Source: Spirochaetes bacterium ADurb.Bin218
Lineage (GTDB): Bacteria; Spirochaetota; UBA4802; UBA5550
Direction: 5' to 3'
NCBI GenBank assembly: GCA_002069965.1
Contig: MWCI01000024.1
Span: 1-42,571, forward strand
DNA length: 42,571 bases
In this document: piece by piece, positions 42,014 through 42,571 of the stretch
How positions within the stretch are numbered: the stretch's first letter is position 1
Layout of the letters: every line of letters begins with the position of its first letter
Notes under the pieces: model-generated
Database searches by the model: none
The model's input: the letters and a program-made list of their open reading frames with translations, nothing else
Told to the model about the DNA's origin: nothing
Made by a program: the position numbers and the translations under genes

Positions 42014-42062
42014 AAAAATCAAGAAAATTTTTATTGAAAAAGCTGCATTTGAAGGTAGCGAG

Positions 42063-42563
42063 CTATTCCTGATTCACTATAAAATTTTTCAAAACTGCGC
42101 TGGCAGCTTTTGACATTTCAGAAAACTTCATTGTGCTATAATAAATTTTCCCATTTTCTACAGTTCTTGAGGCCACGAGATAGCTTGCAATTTTAAATGA
42201 AAAGTCTGGAATATCAAAAAGTATTGTGTATTTTGCATTGTAGCTTAAAACAGCGTCAGTTCTTATCTCACATTCAAGTTCATTCAGTCTAAAAATTGTC
42301 CCTTCTATCTTTTCTTCCTGTTCTTCTTCAGTAAATTTTTCTGGAATAATTACGGCTGGTATCATAACGTTTATATATTGGTGACGGAATTCCCTTATCC
42401 TCTTTAAATTATCTGTCATTGCAATGAGTATATTATCCTCTTCTATGCCCTTGCAGGTAGTTTCTGCAAGGTATTCGCCATCATTTACTCTTATAATTGT
42501 AATTTTTAGAGCCATTCCTTCTTTGAAATTTTTGAAGTCTTTTTTGTTTGAGATGAGTTTCAC
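42063..42563 (-). CDS. PilZ-like protein, possibly incomplete at its 5' end
   Basis: A 166-residue soluble protein whose C-terminal half (TIFRLNELECEIRTD, FDIPDFSFKIASYLV, YYSTMKFSEMS, VLKNFI) has the rhythm of a PilZ beta barrel. The RxxxR and DxSxxG c-di-GMP-binding motifs are not recognisable, so it may not bind the ligand. The N-terminal part is like the YcgR-type first barrel. GTG at 42563 is a possible start but has no ribosome-binding site, and the frame stays open to the window edge, so the true start may lie outside. Assignment is tentative. Confidence 0.45.
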   Translation of the reverse strand: MKLISNKKDFKNFKEGMALKITIIRVNDGEYLAETTCKGIEEDNILIAMTDNLKRIREFRHQYINVMIPAVIIPEKFTEEEQEEKIEGTIFRLNELECEIRTDAVLSYNAKYTILFDIPDFSFKIASYLVASRTVENGKIYYSTMKFSEMSKAASAVLKNFIVNQE

Positions 42564-42571
42564 AGCAAGGA

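Noticed and set aside
1-42571. CRISPR array, insertion sequence, prophage or integrated element
   Set aside because: I found no regularly spaced direct repeats, transposase or integrase motifs, nor attachment-site duplications at the tRNA genes.

Overview
The window is chromosomal DNA from an AT-rich, anaerobic, Gram-negative bacterium. Twin-arginine exported formate dehydrogenase and [NiFe] hydrogenase subunits, a tetrahaem class III (c3-type) cytochrome lipoprotein, selenocysteine use, fatty-acid activation and acyl-CoA dehydrogenation, a TCA-type aconitase and NADP-isocitrate dehydrogenase, and several chemoreceptors together resemble Desulfobacterota or a similar sulfur/metal-reducing or syntrophic lineage (for example Deferribacterota). 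No rRNA is present, so the phylum is an inference. I see no insertion sequence, prophage, CRISPR array or other sign of a mobile island.

Layout. 1-1.8 kb: the 3' part of an L-threonine aldolase gene converging on an rlmI-like 23S rRNA methyltransferase gene. 1.8-6.2 kb: a control region (perfect 15-bp dyad, sigma54-like site, nested-stem leader RNA that may be a molybdenum/tungsten-cofactor riboswitch) in front of a periplasmic formate dehydrogenase, fdhA (cysteine form) and fdhB. 6.3-10.85 kb: a second, cytoplasmic formate dehydrogenase. Its alpha gene has an in-frame TGA read as selenocysteine, supported by a canonical bacterial SECIS hairpin; its partner is a fused NuoE-NuoF protein, so the pair should link formate to NAD(P). 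10.9-13.06 kb: tRNA-Gln and tRNA-Lys, then a chemoreceptor on the minus strand. 13.2-16.9 kb: a four-gene hydrogenase operon (tetrahaem lipoprotein cytochrome, maturation protease, small subunit, large subunit) behind two copies of a dyad. 17-21 kb: acyl-CoA synthetase and a long acyl-CoA dehydrogenase, the latter behind a good sigma54 (-24/-12) match. 21-30.6 kb: isocitrate dehydrogenase, a HAD phosphatase, queE, a radical SAM protein, a cysteine-cluster protein, aconitase, a hybrid histidine kinase and a TIGR01777 epimerase. 30.9-36.7 kb: cheW and a second chemoreceptor, fdhD with an unknown gene upstream (minus strand), cheD and an HDOD protein. 37-42.6 kb: tetR, an SCP2-domain gene and an M24 peptidase-like gene, then smpB, htpG and a PilZ-like gene on the minus strand.

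How it fits together. The exported formate dehydrogenase and hydrogenase both lack a membrane cytochrome b subunit in their operons, so they probably deliver electrons to periplasmic c-type cytochromes such as the one encoded at 13.4 kb. The cytoplasmic Sec enzyme exchanges electrons between formate and NAD(P). Formate and H2 handling next to beta-oxidation genes suits an organism that either consumes formate and H2 or releases them during fatty-acid oxidation. The most unusual points are the structured leader before fdhA, a SECIS-like hairpin kept in the cysteine-type fdhA at exactly the spacing of the true SECIS, an FdhD without its CxxC sulfur-relay motif, and several unexplained dyads and orphan hairpins in promoter regions. 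I did not find a clearly new multi-gene system; the fdhA leader is the best candidate for undescribed biology.
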